Shown piece after piece: positions 62,422 to 64,000 of a DNA stretch of 64,000 bases (its first letter is position 1; each line of letters opens with the position of its first letter). Source of the stretch: Streptomyces aureus (lineage in GTDB: Bacteria > Actinomycetota > Actinomycetes > Streptomycetales > Streptomycetaceae); assembly GCF_000725495.1 (NCBI RefSeq), contig NZ_JNZD01000013.1, positions 1 through 64,000 of the forward strand, given 5' to 3'. A model generated the notes under the pieces. That model was not told the DNA's origin and did no database searches. It worked only from the letters and a program-made list of their open reading frames with translations. Position numbers and translations under genes: made by a program.

Positions 62422-63468
62422 TCACTTGAAACCGGTGGCCATGTACTGCTGGACGTTGTCCTTGTCGACGACGGCCGAGTAGAGGGTGAGCGAGGCGGGG
62501 ATCTCGAACTCGGCGAGGCCGCCGACGCCCTTGCCCTGGCCGAGCGCGCGGGCGAGGTCGATCGCGGACGCGGCCATGGTCGGCGGATACAGGACGGTGG
62601 CCTTCAGGACGCTGTCGCCGGCGTCGATGGCCTGGAAGGCGGAGAGCGCCCCGGCCCCGCCGACCATGAGGAAGTCGTCGCGGCCGGCCTGCTTGATGGC
62701 CCGCAGCGCGCCCACGCCCTGGTCGTCGTCGTGGTTCCACAGCGCGTCGAAGCCCGGCTGGGCCTGGAGGAGCTGGGACATCTTGGCCTGGCCGGACTCG
62801 ACGGTGAACTCGGCAGCCTGGCGGGCCACCTTCGTGATGTTCGGGTAGTTCTTCAGGGCCGCGTCGAAGCCCTCGGTGCGCTGCTTGGTGAGTTCCAGGT
62901 TGTCGAGCCCCGCGAGCTCGACGACCTTGGCGTTCTTCCTGCCCTTGAGCTTCTCGCCGATGTAGTGACCGGCGCTGAGCCCCATGCCGTAGTTGTCGCC
63001 GCCGATCCAGCACCGGTACGCCTGGGGCGAGTTGAAGATGCGGTCGAGGTTGACGACCGGGATGCCGGCGCGCATGGCCTTGAGGCCGACCTGGGTCAGG
63101 GCCTTGCCGTCGGCCGGCAGCACGACCAGGACGTCGACCTTCTTGTTGATCAGGGTCTCGATCTGGCCGATCTGCGCCGCCGTGTCGTTGGAGCCCTCGG
63201 TGATCTCCAGACTCACGTCCTTGTACGTGCCCGCCCTGCTCTTGGCGTTGTCGTTGATGGCGTTGAGCCAGCCGTGGTCCGCCTGGGGGCCGGCGAAGCC
63301 GATCGTGACGTGCTTGCCGGGCTTGCCGTCGGCGGCGGGCCCGGAGTTCGCGGCGGGGCCGTCCTTGGTGTCGTTGCTGGTGCAGCCGGTGAGGAGGGCG
63401 CCCGCCGAGACGGCGGCGGTCCCGAGGAGCAGTCCTCTGCGGCTGGTCGGGCTCATGGGTGCTGGCAT
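62422..63468 (-). CDS. Sugar ABC transporter substrate-binding lipoprotein
   Basis: A 348-residue binding protein of the ribose/xylose type. It has a Tat-like start (TSRRGLLLG), a lipobox at LTGC (residue ~29) and the family layout with GFAGPQADHGWLNAIND, INKKVDVLVVLPADGKAL and a late LWNHDDDQGVGALRA. It binds a sugar outside the cell for the permease at 63490. The sugar is unknown. Confidence 0.9.
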   Translation of the reverse strand: MPAPMSPTSRRGLLLGTAAVSAGALLTGCTSNDTKDGPAANSGPAADGKPGKHVTIGFAGPQADHGWLNAINDNAKSRAGTYKDVSLEITEGSNDTAAQIGQIETLINKKVDVLVVLPADGKALTQVGLKAMRAGIPVVNLDRIFNSPQAYRCWIGGDNYGMGLSAGHYIGEKLKGRKNAKVVELAGLDNLELTKQRTEGFDAALKNYPNITKVARQAAEFTVESGQAKMSQLLQAQPGFDALWNHDDDQGVGALRAIKQAGRDDFLMVGGAGALSAFQAIDAGDSVLKATVLYPPTMAASAIDLARALGQGKGVGGLAEFEIPASLTLYSAVVDKDNVQQYMATGFK

Positions 63469-63489
63469 GGCGGTGGACCCTTCCGTGTG

Positions 63490-64000
63490 TCAGGCCGTGC
63501 TTGCGGTGCGCCGCTGGACCAGGACCGCGGCGACGATGATCGCGCCCTTGGCGATCTGCTGGACGTCGCTCTGGAGGTTGTTCAGCGCGAAGATGTCGGT
63601 GATCGTCGTGAAGATCAGTACGCCGAGCACCGAGCCGGTGATGGTGCCGCGGCCCCCGCTGAGCAGGGTGCCGCCGATGATCGCCGCCGCGATGGCGTCG
63701 AGTTCGTAGAGGTTGCCGTTGGTGTTCTGGCCGGACCCGGACAGGACGACCAGGAGGAAGGCGGCGATGCCGCAGCACAGCCCGGAGAGCAGATAGAGGT
63801 ACAGCCGCTGCCGCCGTACGTCGATGCCGGCCAGCCGTGCCGCCTCCGCGTTGCCGCCGACGGCGACCGTGCGCCGGCCGAAGGTGGTGCGGTTCAGCAG
63901 CAGCCAGCCGATGACGGTGACGACGGCGAAGACCAGGACGAGCGGCGGCACCCCGAGCACGTAGGAGTCGCGTTCGCCCAGTTTCAGGACGCCGTCCACG
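63490..64000 (-). CDS. Sugar ABC transporter permease, C-terminal part (partial)
   Basis: The last ~170 residues of a ribose/xylose-type permease with five hydrophobic segments. It carries the family motif VAVGGNAEAARLAGIDVRRQ and LDAIAAAIIGGTLLSGGRG. The start lies beyond the right edge (minus strand). It is the transporter partner of the binding protein at 62422. Confidence 0.9.
   Translation of the reverse strand, partial: VDGVLKLGERDSYVLGVPPLVLVFAVVTVIGWLLLNRTTFGRRTVAVGGNAEAARLAGIDVRRQRLYLYLLSGLCCGIAAFLLVVLSGSGQNTNGNLYELDAIAAAIIGGTLLSGGRGTITGSVLGVLIFTTITDIFALNNLQSDVQQIAKGAIIVAAVLVQRRTASTA

Overview
The window is high-GC actinobacterial DNA, almost certainly a Streptomyces chromosome arm. 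It has dense genes with GTG/TTG starts and ATGA/GTGA stop-start overlaps, a conservon (nitrate-sensor kinase, roadblock, DUF742, GTPase), an osmoprotectant ABC system and a SpoIIE/GAF/ATPase sensor. No insertion sequence, integrase, phage gene, rRNA or CRISPR array was seen. The only RNA gene found is a tRNA-Leu(GAG).

Layout. 0-2 kb: the end of glucose-6-phosphate isomerase, a short 6-phosphogluconate dehydrogenase, a histidine phosphatase and a TerB gene with its middle missing in frame. 2-8 kb: two TetR regulators, a PPOX-like protein, two MFS exporters and a beta-lactamase-fold hydrolase. 8.2-15.5 kb: a pterin/sugar/lipid-flavoured cluster. It comprises a GTP cyclohydrolase II with Met in place of the product-determining Tyr, a creatininase-family hydrolase, a flippase-like membrane protein, a methyltransferase, a glycosyltransferase, a 6-pyruvoyl-tetrahydropterin-synthase homologue with a broken zinc motif, a Zn-type dehydrogenase and a CDP-alcohol phosphatidyltransferase. 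This is my best candidate for a poorly described system.

15.5-25.3 kb: an AlkA-like protein, then osmoprotectant ATPase and two permeases (+), a conservon on the minus strand, and the matching substrate-binding lipoprotein (+). 25.5-29.6 kb: an aromatic-amino-acid-lyase homologue without the Ala-Ser-Gly triad, a Ser/Thr protein kinase and a small membrane protein.

29.6-39.4 and 50.6-59.2 kb: oxalate and formate catabolism in two halves. The first half has oxalyl-CoA decarboxylase with NAD-linked molybdenum formate dehydrogenase (fdsGBA and delta subunit), a GntR regulator, a short acyl-CoA-dehydrogenase-like protein and carbonic anhydrase. The second has succinyl-CoA-synthetase-like subunits, formyl-CoA:oxalate CoA-transferase, a one-chain NDP-forming acyl-CoA ligase and two tandem oxalate/formate-type MFS carriers. 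Palindromes built on ATAC...GTAT lie upstream of genes in both halves, next to the GntR gene, and suggest one regulon. Expected flow: import oxalate, make oxalyl-CoA, decarboxylate to formyl-CoA, recycle CoA, oxidise formate to CO2 with NADH gain, and hydrate CO2.

39.8-50.3 kb, between the halves, holds unrelated genes: an orphan binding lipoprotein, a SpoIIE phosphatase sensor, an SGNH lipase, an L,D-transpeptidase, a SUKH protein, tRNA-Leu, a DUF2254 protein and an aldehyde dehydrogenase. 59.2-64 kb: a secreted protein, then a minus-strand sugar-catabolism set (isomerase/epimerase, Gfo/Idh/MocA oxidoreductase, sugar-binding lipoprotein, permease cut by the window edge).

All functions come from reading motifs and from memory of the families; no database search was run.
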